A stretch of DNA of 64,000 bases from Spirosoma utsteinense (lineage in GTDB: Bacteria; Bacteroidota; Bacteroidia; Cytophagales; Spirosomataceae): NCBI RefSeq assembly GCF_014282275.1, contig NZ_VFIA01000001.1, forward strand, positions 248,001 to 312,000, given 5' to 3'. The number at the start of each line of letters is the position of its first letter. Within the stretch, counting starts at the first letter, position 1. Below the pieces are notes generated by a model. The model had not been told where the DNA came from, ran no database searches, and saw only the letters and a program-made list of their open reading frames with translations. Below are positions 9,597-17,212 of the stretch, in pieces. Made by a program: the position numbers and the translations under genes.

Positions 9597-9782
9597 TTAT
9601 AATTCGGCAATCGATTTGTTGATCTCGTCTTTGGTTTTACCCGTCTTCTGCTGGAGTTTGCCCCACATTTCGTCTTCCTTACCTTCCGTATAGGTCAGAT
9701 CGTCATCGGTCAGGTCGCCGTAGGCTTGTTTGATTTTGCCTTTCAGTTCGTTCCAGCCGCCTTTCAAAGTTGTCTCGTTCAT
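9597..9782 (-). CDS. CsbD-family stress protein
   Basis: The 61-residue protein matches the CsbD family over its whole length: the conserved [24 protein letters not shown] start, a central [18 protein letters not shown], and an acidic/basic helical layout without a membrane segment. Family members are small, abundant proteins induced by general stress; their biochemical role is unknown. It has its own terminator and is probably monocistronic. Confidence 0.92.
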   Translation of the reverse strand: MNETTLKGGWNELKGKIKQAYGDLTDDDLTYTEGKEDEMWGKLQQKTGKTKDEINKSIAEL

Positions 9783-9840
9783 GGTAGTAGTGTTTTAACG
9801 TTGAATGATATAAACAATCGCTGTGACTGCTTCTGTATAA

Positions 9841-10971
9841 CTAGGCTGGAATCGAATTGTTTTTGGCGACATGCCGGGCAATTTTCTCTGAGTCGATGGT
9901 CAGATTGTAAATGATACCGGTCAGGGGTGTGGTGAAGCCCAGGAAGTACAGGCCTTCCAATTCAGGCTGATCGAACCATAACTGTTTCGGGTAGCCGCGC
10001 TGGTTCAGAATCCGGTCCGACAGGTCGGGGCCGAGGATGGGGGCAAGGCCCGGCCGGTAACCTGTAGCCAGAATGATGGCATCGAAGGCAAGTTCACGGC
10101 CGTCGGTGAAGCTCACGGTTTTTGTATTGACCCGCTCGATACCGGGCAGGACCGTAATACGACCCGCTTTGATCTGATCGAGGGTGCCCAGATCAATGAC
10201 TGGAATCTTGCCCCGGCGTGTATCGAAGGAAGCCGGATGGTCGGGTTTTCCTAACCCATACCGGGACAGGTTGCCAACGGTCATTTTCTGCGACAGACCT
10301 GTCACCAGGTCATAAAACCAGTTCGGGAACCTGTTCAGGATGATGGCTGTCGGCTGAGCTGGCTTCCCCATGATGTCGCGCTTGACAATGTTAACCGGCC
10401 CACGCACCGATATACAGGGGTTTGCGCCATGCTCCAGCAAGTCCAGCGCCAGCTCAGCACCGGTGTTGCCCATTCCCACCACCAAAACGTTCTCACCCCG
10501 GAACGGTGCTCCGTTTCGGTATTCCTGACTGTGCCAGATAATACCTCTGAACGCCTGCTGGCCGGGTAGTTCCGGTTTGTTTGGGATGCGGTTGTACCCC
10601 GTGGATACGATTACCTGTTCGGCTTCGAATGTCTGGGTTTGGGTTTGTACCTGCCACCTGCCCGTGGCGGTTCGCCTGATGCTGACTACGTGTTGATTGA
10701 AGAGGGGCTTTATGTTGAAATGGACCGCATATTGCTCCATGTATTCAACCAGTTGCAATCTCGATACATAGGTAGGGTAGGTAGCGGGATAAGGAAGGTG
10801 GGGCAGGGCCGAGTATTGTTTGACCGTATGCAGATGGAGCCGGTCATAGTGGTTACGCCAGGAAAAGCCAATGTATTCGCTGGCCTCCAGCACTACGAAC
10901 GGGCGTTTGCGATGTGCCAGCTGTCCAGCCATCGCTAAACCCGCCGGACCGGCACCGATGATAATTGTCAT
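9841..10971 (-). CDS. Flavin-containing monooxygenase-like NAD(P)/FAD oxidoreductase
   Basis: The 376-residue protein has an N-terminal FAD-binding motif GAGPAGLAMAG (about residues 6-16), an NAD(P)H-binding motif VVGMGNTGAELALDL in the middle, and the second FAD signature ILATGYRPGL near the C-terminus. This is the layout of the YUCCA/Baeyer-Villiger/CzcO group. Substrate unknown. A repetitive hairpin region lies directly upstream of its start. It could be read through from the DUF2147 gene, but the hairpins probably separate them. Confidence 0.88.
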   Translation of the reverse strand: MTIIIGAGPAGLAMAGQLAHRKRPFVVLEASEYIGFSWRNHYDRLHLHTVKQYSALPHLPYPATYPTYVSRLQLVEYMEQYAVHFNIKPLFNQHVVSIRRTATGRWQVQTQTQTFEAEQVIVSTGYNRIPNKPELPGQQAFRGIIWHSQEYRNGAPFRGENVLVVGMGNTGAELALDLLEHGANPCISVRGPVNIVKRDIMGKPAQPTAIILNRFPNWFYDLVTGLSQKMTVGNLSRYGLGKPDHPASFDTRRGKIPVIDLGTLDQIKAGRITVLPGIERVNTKTVSFTDGRELAFDAIILATGYRPGLAPILGPDLSDRILNQRGYPKQLWFDQPELEGLYFLGFTTPLTGIIYNLTIDSEKIARHVAKNNSIPA

Positions 10972-10975
10972 GAAC

Positions 10976-11098
10976 AGTTGGTGAGTTGGTGAGTCAGCCA
11001 GTCGGTGAGTTGGTGAGTCGGTGAGTCGGTGAGTTGGTGAGTCGGTCAGTTAGTCAGCTACTGACTCACCAACTGACTGACTCACCAACTCACCGACT
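10976..11098. repeat. Low-complexity GGTGAGT tandem and inverted repeat
   Basis: About ten imperfect 9-10 base units of the type GTYGGTGAGT run along 10976-11055. They are followed at 11058-11098 by their inverted copies (ACTCACCAACTGAC type). The two halves can fold into one long hairpin or many shifted ones. It fills the gap between two co-directional minus-strand genes and probably attenuates or terminates transcription. Confidence 0.8.
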
Positions 11099-11100
11099 GT

Positions 11101-11550
11101 TTATTTAATCCTTGTCCAGGTCTGGGTTTTGCCAAGCAGTGAAATGCCTACATAACCACGCACATCGAGGGTATTGGGGTCTTTGAGGGTCATCTTGCAA
11201 TTGTACTCTTTTCCGTCTTCCGGGTTGTATATCTTGCCATCAGTCCAGACGTTTCCCCCATCGAATTTGAAGTTGTACATCAGGGGCAGGTTGATCAACG
11301 GACGGTTTCGTTTCGACACATCTGCATTTTTGATATCTGTTTTGGGCTTACCGGTGGCGGGGTCGTTCGGTTCGGTGAGGAAGATGAGTTTACCCCGGTA
11401 GGTATTTCCTTGTTTATAAATCTGAACGTGCCCTTTTTTGGTGCCATTCAACCACGTACCTACAACGGCATCGGAGTCAGCTTTAGGCGCAAATGAAACT
11501 AAAGCAATGAACAGGAGAGCAAGGGGCACTAGGAAGCGAGTGGATTTCAT
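11101..11550 (-). CDS. DUF2147 domain secreted protein
   Basis: A 149-residue protein with a signal peptide (about 1-23) and the DUF2147 core: DAVVGTWLNGTKKGHVQIYKQGNTYRGKL at the start and DVRGYVGISLLGKTQTWTRI at the end. The family folds as a small lipocalin-like beta-barrel exported to the periplasm. Members in Bacteroidota often accompany stress or acyl-chain metabolism, but no function is established. Nothing in the neighbourhood narrows this down. Confidence 0.88.
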   Translation of the reverse strand: MKSTRFLVPLALLFIALVSFAPKADSDAVVGTWLNGTKKGHVQIYKQGNTYRGKLIFLTEPNDPATGKPKTDIKNADVSKRNRPLINLPLMYNFKFDGGNVWTDGKIYNPEDGKEYNCKMTLKDPNTLDVRGYVGISLLGKTQTWTRIK

Positions 11551-11712
11551 GGAAGCTGTTGATTTGAATAAAACACTGATTTTATTGAACTAACGCAAAT
11601 ATCCGAACTGTACATACTCGTAGAAACGGATTTAAGCGGAATTTTATGAAAACAGATCGGACCGACGATCCCTTTTTTAAGTTGTGATATCAGGAATAAA
11701 AAACGACATGCT

Positions 11713-12246
11713 ATGTTCAAACGCGACCCTAACCGCAGCTACCCGACCGAAACCGAATCACGGACGATTATTCGATTTCAGGATTGTGACCCGCTTCAAC
11801 ACCTCAATAACGCTAAATACTTCGACTATTACTTTAATGCACGGGAAGATCAGGTGGCTAAGTTATATGACTTCAACCCCGGTCAGCTCTTCCATGAACT
11901 AAAGACCAGCTGGGTAATTTACCAGCACCAGATCGCCTATGTCCGGCCAGCGAAGGTAAGCGAATGGGTGCGCATCATGTCGCGGTTAATCTATGTCAAT
12001 GAAGACACAACCGTAACCGAGTATTACATGACAGACGATGCTAAAACGCACTTAAAAAATGTGCTTTGGGTAACCTCGAAATACGTCAGTGTAGAAACTG
12101 GAAAGCGTATTCCACACGATGAGCTGGTGATGGGCTATCTGGAAGCTACGCTGGTGCCCCACATAGACTTCCCCACCTTGAATTTCAACGATCGAATCCG
12201 GGACATCAAACGACATGTTGCTACGGGCATCGAGTACGCAAAATAG
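11713..12246 (+). CDS. Acyl-CoA thioesterase, 4HBT hotdog family
   Basis: The 177-residue protein has the hotdog-fold thioesterase pattern: IIRFQDCDPLQHLNNAKYFDYYFNAREDQ at residues 16-44 carries the D...H.N.ARY-like active-site segment of 4-hydroxybenzoyl-CoA thioesterases. A central helix and the strand TSWVIYQHQIAYVRPAKVSEWV follow. It should hydrolyse an acyl-CoA in the cytoplasm; the natural substrate is unknown. It is a stand-alone plus-strand gene. Confidence 0.85.
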   Translation: MFKRDPNRSYPTETESRTIIRFQDCDPLQHLNNAKYFDYYFNAREDQVAKLYDFNPGQLFHELKTSWVIYQHQIAYVRPAKVSEWVRIMSRLIYVNEDTTVTEYYMTDDAKTHLKNVLWVTSKYVSVETGKRIPHDELVMGYLEATLVPHIDFPTLNFNDRIRDIKRHVATGIEYAK

Positions 12247-12354
12247 CTCACCCAGGAGACGCCGGAACTCGATAGATTTATTTCCAGAATAAGTTAAACC
12301 ATTTCATGGGCGGTTGTTCCAAGAGCCAAATACAACCTGAAAATAACAACCACC

Positions 12355-12849
12355 ATGAAAAAAGTACTGATGACGGCCGCTATGTTGATTGCCTTAGTAT
12401 CGACCGGAGCCATGGCGCAGCGATATGGGTACCCAGCCCCTCAGCCCAATACCTATCCGCAGCAGCAGCGAGGCTATGATCCGAATTATGGACAGCCGAA
12501 CTACAACTACGATTACGACGATTATCAGTTTGACCGGCACCTCGACTGGTGGGATCGGGAATTGAATCTGAGCCGTCGGCAGGAGCGGGAGATTCGCCGG
12601 GTTCGGGATCGGTTCGACCAGCAGACCCGGTCGATCAACCCCCGCGACCCACGGCAGCGGGATGTAGTTCGTCAACTGCGCCAGCGCGAATTCTTCGACA
12701 TGATGGCTGTGCTCGACGCTCGCCAGCGTGACCGGGTTATTGAACGAATGCGTCCGTATGAGCGCGTTGCCGGACGCGGCCCCGGTCGTGGAAATGGGCG
12801 TGGCTACGGAAATGGGCGAGGGGGTGGTTACGGCCCATACGGGTACTAA
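12355..12849 (+). CDS. Secreted Arg/Gly-rich small protein with LTxxQ-like helix pair
   Basis: This 164-residue protein has a clear signal peptide ending in GAMA (about 1-21). A Tyr/Pro/Asn/Gln-rich linker follows (22-55), then a highly charged helical part (LNLSRRQEREIRRVRDRF..., about 65-130), and a Gly/Arg tail. The helical part loosely resembles the helical LTxxQ region of Spy/CpxP-type periplasmic proteins, but similarity is weak and function is unknown. A strong terminator follows, so it is probably transcribed alone and well expressed. Confidence 0.8.
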   Translation: MKKVLMTAAMLIALVSTGAMAQRYGYPAPQPNTYPQQQRGYDPNYGQPNYNYDYDDYQFDRHLDWWDRELNLSRRQEREIRRVRDRFDQQTRSINPRDPRQRDVVRQLRQREFFDMMAVLDARQRDRVIERMRPYERVAGRGPGRGNGRGYGNGRGGGYGPYGY

Positions 12850-12878
12850 CTACCAGTTGGTCACAGATAAAGGAGACG

Positions 12879-12911
12879 CAGTCGATCCATATCGGATCGG
12901 CTGTTTTTTTT
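12879..12911 (+). terminator. Intrinsic terminator
   Basis: Stem CAGTCGATCC/GGATCGGCTG (one G-T pair) with a short loop, followed by eight or more T; 30 bases after the stop of the secreted Arg/Gly-rich protein gene. Confidence 0.88.
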
Positions 12912-13027
12912 GCCTGTCCGGGTAACTAACGACCACTTAGCCCATTTACAGCCCGTTCCAGATGGATTAAGTTGACCCGCCACAGTTTGTTTCGTATTTT
13001 TCGGGGAAACTCATCCTTCAGAACTGT

Positions 13028-15160
13028 ATGTTATCACATCAACGAATCAAAAAAACTGGCGTATTGCTGGTGGCAGCGACCCTGTCGGCCGTTGCGCAAC
13101 CCTCGCCCCAACAACCCAAGATGAGCCCAAATCCATTTTTATCGGCCTATGCGACACCCCACCAGACGGCCCCGTTCGACAAAGTAAAAAACACGGATTA
13201 CCTGCCTGCCCTGACCGAAGGGCTTGCCCAGGGCCGGAAAGAGGTGGCTGCTATTGTTAACAGTACGGATAAACCCACCTTCGAAAACACCATTGTCGCG
13301 CTCGAACGGGCCGGTGATCTGCTGGGTAAGGTAACATCCGTGCTGTTCAACCTCAATAGTGCCGAAACAACGCCTGAGCTTCAGAAGATCGTGAAAGAAG
13401 CCTCGCCGATGCTGAGCGAGTATGGCAACGACATCACGCTGAATGAGAAACTGTTTGCCCGAATCAAGTCGGTTTATGACCAGCGGGCCAGTCTGAAACT
13501 CGACCCCGAGCGGTCGATGCTGCTGGAAAAGGCGTACAAACGCTTTGCCCGAAATGGCGCTAACCTCGATGCCACCGGTAAAGAGCGGCTGCGGGCTATC
13601 GATAAAGAGATGTCGCAGTTATCGCTTCAGTTTGGGGAGAACGTACTCAACGAAACCAATGAGTTCATGATGCCCGTTACGAATGAGAAGGACCTCGCCG
13701 GTCTGCCTGATTTTGTGCGGGAAGCCGCTAAAGCAACGGCCAAACAAAAAGGCAAAGAGGGGTATGTTTTCACCCTGCAGGCCCCCAGCTATGGCCCCTT
13801 CATGCAGTATGCCGACAATCGCAGCCTGCGCGAGAAACTGTATATGGCTTACAATGGCCGGGGTTTCCACGGCGATAAAAACGATAACTCGGCCATTATT
13901 GAGAAGATCGTAAACCTGCGCTATGAGCGGGCTAATCTGTTAGGCTATAAAACCCACGCCGATTTTGTACTTGAGGAAAGTATGGCTGGCTCGCGCGATA
14001 AGGTCCAGTCGTTTCTGGATGAGCTGGTGACGTATGCCCGCCCGGCAGCAGAACGGCAGCTGGCTGAGTTGACAACCTACGCCAAAGCGCATGGGTTTGC
14101 CGATGACAAGCTACAGGTTTGGGACAATAACTATTATGCCGAGAAACTGAAGAAAGAGAAGTACGACCTCGACGATGAAATGTTGAAGCCCTACTTCAAA
14201 CTGGATAACGTGCTGAACGGTGCTTTTACAGTTGCCAATAAACTTTATGGTATTACCTTCAAAGAGCGCACCGATATTCCCGTCTACAACCCGGAGGTGA
14301 AAACCTTCGATGTATTCGACAAGGATGGCAAGTTTCTGGCGGTATTTTACGGTGACTACTTCCCCCGCGCCGGGAAGCGCAGCGGAGCCTGGATGAACGA
14401 TATTCAGGGGCAGAAAGTAGAGAACGGTACCAACATCCGGCCGCACATCGTGAACGTCTGTAATTTCACCCGGCCAACCGATACCAAACCTTCCCTGCTG
14501 ACTTTCTATGAAGTCACAACGCTGTTCCACGAGTTTGGTCATGGACTGCACGGTATGCTGGCCAACGGTACTTTCGAAAGCCTGAGCGGTACGAGTGTTC
14601 CCCGCGATTTTGTTGAGTTACCTTCGCAGGTGATGGAAAACTGGTGCTACGATCCTGAAGCCCTGAAGCTGTTCGCCCGGCATTACCAGACAGGCGAAGT
14701 TATTCCGAATGAACTGATCGAGAAGATCCGCGCGAGCCAGAACTTCCTGGCTGGTCTGGCTAACCTCCGGCAGCTACGGCTTGGCCTGACCGATATGTAC
14801 TACCACGGTCAAAAGCCGACGGGTGAGAGTATTACAGAGGTCGAAAATCGTGTCGATTCGGTAGCGAACCTATTTCCCCGTGTGAAAGGGGTAGCGGTTA
14901 GTCCGGCCTTCTCGCACATCTTTGCGGGCGGGTATTCGGCTGGCTACTACAGTTATAAGTGGAGTGAAGTACTGGACGCCGATGCATTCGAGTTCTTCAA
15001 AGAGAAAGGTGGTCTGGAAAACAAAACGGCTGCCGATAGCTTCCGCAAAAACGTACTGGAGAAAGGCGGTACCGAAAAGCCGATGGAACTCTACAAGAAG
15101 TTCCGGGGCCGTGAACCGTCGCCTAAAGCGATGTTGCGAAGAAGTGGTTTGATTCTATAA
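13028..15160 (+). CDS. M3 family metallopeptidase (Dcp/oligopeptidase A type)
   Basis: The 710-residue enzyme has the M3 zinc motif HEFGHGLH near residue 500 and the family segments FYGDYFPRAGKRSGAWM and FSHIFAGGYSAGYYSYKWSEVLDADAF near the C-terminus. An N-terminal hydrophobic segment (about 8-23, ending AVAQ) looks like a signal peptide, so it is probably a periplasmic peptidyl-dipeptidase that trims short peptides. Length fits the family. A long perfect palindrome follows the stop. Confidence 0.93.
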   Translation: MLSHQRIKKTGVLLVAATLSAVAQPSPQQPKMSPNPFLSAYATPHQTAPFDKVKNTDYLPALTEGLAQGRKEVAAIVNSTDKPTFENTIVALERAGDLLGKVTSVLFNLNSAETTPELQKIVKEASPMLSEYGNDITLNEKLFARIKSVYDQRASLKLDPERSMLLEKAYKRFARNGANLDATGKERLRAIDKEMSQLSLQFGENVLNETNEFMMPVTNEKDLAGLPDFVREAAKATAKQKGKEGYVFTLQAPSYGPFMQYADNRSLREKLYMAYNGRGFHGDKNDNSAIIEKIVNLRYERANLLGYKTHADFVLEESMAGSRDKVQSFLDELVTYARPAAERQLAELTTYAKAHGFADDKLQVWDNNYYAEKLKKEKYDLDDEMLKPYFKLDNVLNGAFTVANKLYGITFKERTDIPVYNPEVKTFDVFDKDGKFLAVFYGDYFPRAGKRSGAWMNDIQGQKVENGTNIRPHIVNVCNFTRPTDTKPSLLTFYEVTTLFHEFGHGLHGMLANGTFESLSGTSVPRDFVELPSQVMENWCYDPEALKLFARHYQTGEVIPNELIEKIRASQNFLAGLANLRQLRLGLTDMYYHGQKPTGESITEVENRVDSVANLFPRVKGVAVSPAFSHIFAGGYSAGYYSYKWSEVLDADAFEFFKEKGGLENKTAADSFRKNVLEKGGTEKPMELYKKFRGREPSPKAMLRRSGLIL

Positions 15161-15166
15161 GTTGAA

Positions 15167-15224
15167 CAATTAACATGAAAAGCCCCGCCTGAAACGTTTC
15201 AGGCGGGGCTTTTCATGTTAATTG
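15167..15224. terminator. 58-base perfect palindrome, bidirectional terminator
   Basis: The two 29-base arms meet at 15195/15196 with no mismatch. The GC-rich AGCCCCGCCTGAAAC core is flanked by AAAA on one side and TTTT on the other, so it works as a terminator on both strands for the convergent M3 peptidase and YceI genes. Confidence 0.9.
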
Positions 15225-15256
15225 ATGCGGCTAGGGCCGGTATCGGTCACTTAAAG

Positions 15257-15805
15257 TCAGGCTTGTTTGGTCACTTGAATGTTCATGATCAGGCGAACAT
15301 CGTCGCTCACCACCACACCACCGGCTTCGGTAACGCCATCCCAGGTCAAGCCATACTCCTTACGCTTGATGACACCGGTTACTTCAAAACCAGCCTTGGT
15401 CTGACCATGAAAATCCTGCATCTGACCGCCATATTCTGCTTTAAGGATTACGGGTTTGGTTACGCCGTGCAGGCTAAGATCACCACTCAATTCATACGTA
15501 TCGTCGCCCGTTTTTTTCATGCCGGTTGACGCGAAGGTAAGCTGGGGAAACTGGTCGGCGTCAAAGAACTCGCCCGATTTAAGGTGTGTATCCCGCTGCT
15601 CGTTATTGGTGCTGATGCTGCTGATGTCAGCCGAAAAATTGATTTTGGCGTCTTCAAAGTCATCCCCATTCATGATCAGTTGACCTTCATACTGGCCAAA
15701 CGAACCCGTTACGGTCGAAACCATAAGGTGCTTCACTTTAAACTGGACTTCTGAGTGGGTAGGGTCTATAACCCAGGTAGTGGCGGTAATTGCTTGAGCT
15801 TCCAT
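15257..15805 (-). CDS. YceI family protein
   Basis: The 182-residue protein matches the YceI lipocalin-like family along its length: TWVIDPTHSEVQFKVKHLMVSTVTGSFGQYEG at the start, SGEFFDADQFPQLTFAST in the middle and LSLHGVTKPVILKAEY after it. The barrel binds isoprenoid or fatty-acid-like ligands in known members. No signal peptide is present, so this copy is probably cytoplasmic, which is common in Bacteroidota. Its 3' end shares the bidirectional terminator with the M3 peptidase gene. Confidence 0.92.
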   Translation of the reverse strand: MEAQAITATTWVIDPTHSEVQFKVKHLMVSTVTGSFGQYEGQLIMNGDDFEDAKINFSADISSISTNNEQRDTHLKSGEFFDADQFPQLTFASTGMKKTGDDTYELSGDLSLHGVTKPVILKAEYGGQMQDFHGQTKAGFEVTGVIKRKEYGLTWDGVTEAGGVVVSDDVRLIMNIQVTKQA

Positions 15806-16035
15806 GATGATCGGTTATTTGATGTATGAGTATTTAATGTATATACATTTAAATGGTGCACTTTGGTTCAGCCACCTCCCAGTTTTTTTTCAGTGCCGTA
15901 TCGGGCTGATATCACCCGTTAATATCTCGATAGTCGGCTGCCGGTTACCGGAGCAAACCAGCACTGGTAATTAAGGTTTTTTCGGCACCTTTGTAGCTCA
16001 TTTTTTGTTCTAAATACGTATCAAATCCTTTAAAA

Positions 16036-16554
16036 ATGCCTAACTGGTTCCTCGGAAAAATCCGCTATCAGCAACCTATTGACGACGCAACCGTCGGTAC
16101 GCGCAACGAAGAATTTATTAAGCAGAAAACGGTTACGGAGGCCTATCTGGTCGATGCTGTCAGTTACACCGACGCGGAAGCCCGGCTCTATCAGGAGATC
16201 GCTGCCAATACACCCGACTTTGAAATTACCGATATCTCGCGTATGAAACTCGCCGACGTCTTTCATAATGAAGAGGGGGGAGAGATTTGGTATAAGGTGA
16301 AGGCCATGTTCATCACTGAAGACGAAAAGACCGGCAAGCAGAAGAAAACGCCCAGCCTGATGCTGGTCAATGCCGAAACCCCCAAGCAAGCGTATGAACT
16401 CATTGAGACGAGTCTGAAAACGGCGCTTGATCCCTACGAGATTACGGACGTCAATACAACGAAAATTCTGGATATTTTCCCGTTTAATGAAGAAGAGAAG
16501 CGTAATCTGCGCCCAATCAGCGAGGTAGCTGAACGCGAAACAGAAAATGCATGA
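16036..16554 (+). CDS. DUF4494 domain protein
   Basis: The 172-residue protein starts MPNWFLGKIRYQQ and holds the DUF4494 pattern: KTVTEAYLVDAVSYTDAEARLYQE, then KVKAMFITEDEKTGKQKKTP, then EITDVNTTKILDIFPF. The family is found almost only in Bacteroidota and has no assigned function. No signal peptide or membrane segment, so it should be cytoplasmic. It is flanked by hairpins and is probably monocistronic. Confidence 0.88.
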   Translation: MPNWFLGKIRYQQPIDDATVGTRNEEFIKQKTVTEAYLVDAVSYTDAEARLYQEIAANTPDFEITDISRMKLADVFHNEEGGEIWYKVKAMFITEDEKTGKQKKTPSLMLVNAETPKQAYELIETSLKTALDPYEITDVNTTKILDIFPFNEEEKRNLRPISEVAERETENA

Positions 16555-16567
16555 TTGAACCTATAGG

Positions 16568-16602
16568 TACTCATCCGATAACGGATCGTTATCGGATGAG
16601 TA
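16568..16602. repeat. 16-bp perfect hairpin after the DUF4494 gene
   Basis: Arms of 16 bases (16568-16583 and 16587-16602) with a 3-base loop. No T run follows, so it is a hairpin with unclear terminator activity; it may instead be an operator or an mRNA-end stabiliser. Confidence 0.7.
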
Positions 16603-16650
16603 TAATTACCGCCGATTAGTACATAATTCGCCTATTTCTGGGGCGAATAC

Positions 16651-16681
16651 TTGTGTTGAATTTGTTCAATGCTGATATTTG
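16651..16681 (+). promoter_or_regulatory. Candidate promoter of the metal island
   Basis: TTG at 16651-16653, a 20-base spacer and GATATTTG at 16674-16681, one base away from the Bacteroidota -7 box TAnnTTTG. The start codon at 16689 lies only seven bases further, so the leader would be very short. Confidence 0.5.
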
Positions 16682-16688
16682 ACCCATT

Positions 16689-17138
16689 ATGAAACGCAAG
16701 CTGTTCCAATTGTTTAACCTTCTGATGACCTGTGTTGTGCTGCTGAGCAGTACGGGATTTGGTCTGGTTGAACATTCGTGCCAGATGCGCGGTAAGAAAA
16801 AAATGTTGGTCGTTGCGTTTAGCGACACCAAAACGAAAGTGGGTTGCTCGATCGATGGTCAACCCATGACGTCCCCGCAAACGTCTATCGACAAATCCAA
16901 CTGCTGCCAGGATGAAAGCAGCTTTGAAAATGTTGATGCCCAATCGTCGCTGAGTCAGCTCGTTGCCAAGTTTGTTAAAACCGTCACTGAAACAGTGATG
17001 GCGGGGGTCATAACGCTTATTGCTTACCTTATCGAGTGGACCTTTGACCGCGAGTCATCTTCCATTTCGCTCGTTGAAGCGCCCCCTTCTCCGTCCGGGC
17101 GCGAAATCCTGACCCTCGACCGGTGTCTTCTCCTTTGA
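16689..17138 (+). CDS. HYC_CC_PP family protein (metal-island accessory)
   Basis: The 149-residue protein has an N-terminal hydrophobic signal (about 8-25), then His29-Ser-Cys31 in place of the usual H-Y-C, Cys53, a Cys72-Cys73 pair and a Pro-Pro motif near the C-terminus. This is the pattern that names the family, known from Bacteroidota next to TonB receptors and metal genes. The cysteines and histidine suggest metal binding in the envelope. It is the first gene of the plus-strand metal island, 74 bases before the receptor gene. Confidence 0.75.
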   Translation: MKRKLFQLFNLLMTCVVLLSSTGFGLVEHSCQMRGKKKMLVVAFSDTKTKVGCSIDGQPMTSPQTSIDKSNCCQDESSFENVDAQSSLSQLVAKFVKTVTETVMAGVITLIAYLIEWTFDRESSSISLVEAPPSPSGREILTLDRCLLL

Positions 17139-17212
17139 TTTGTTGATTGAATTCATATTGCCGATGTCTGTAGGACATGGGCTTCCTGTGTTTTCCATTA
17201 ATCAACAAAATC

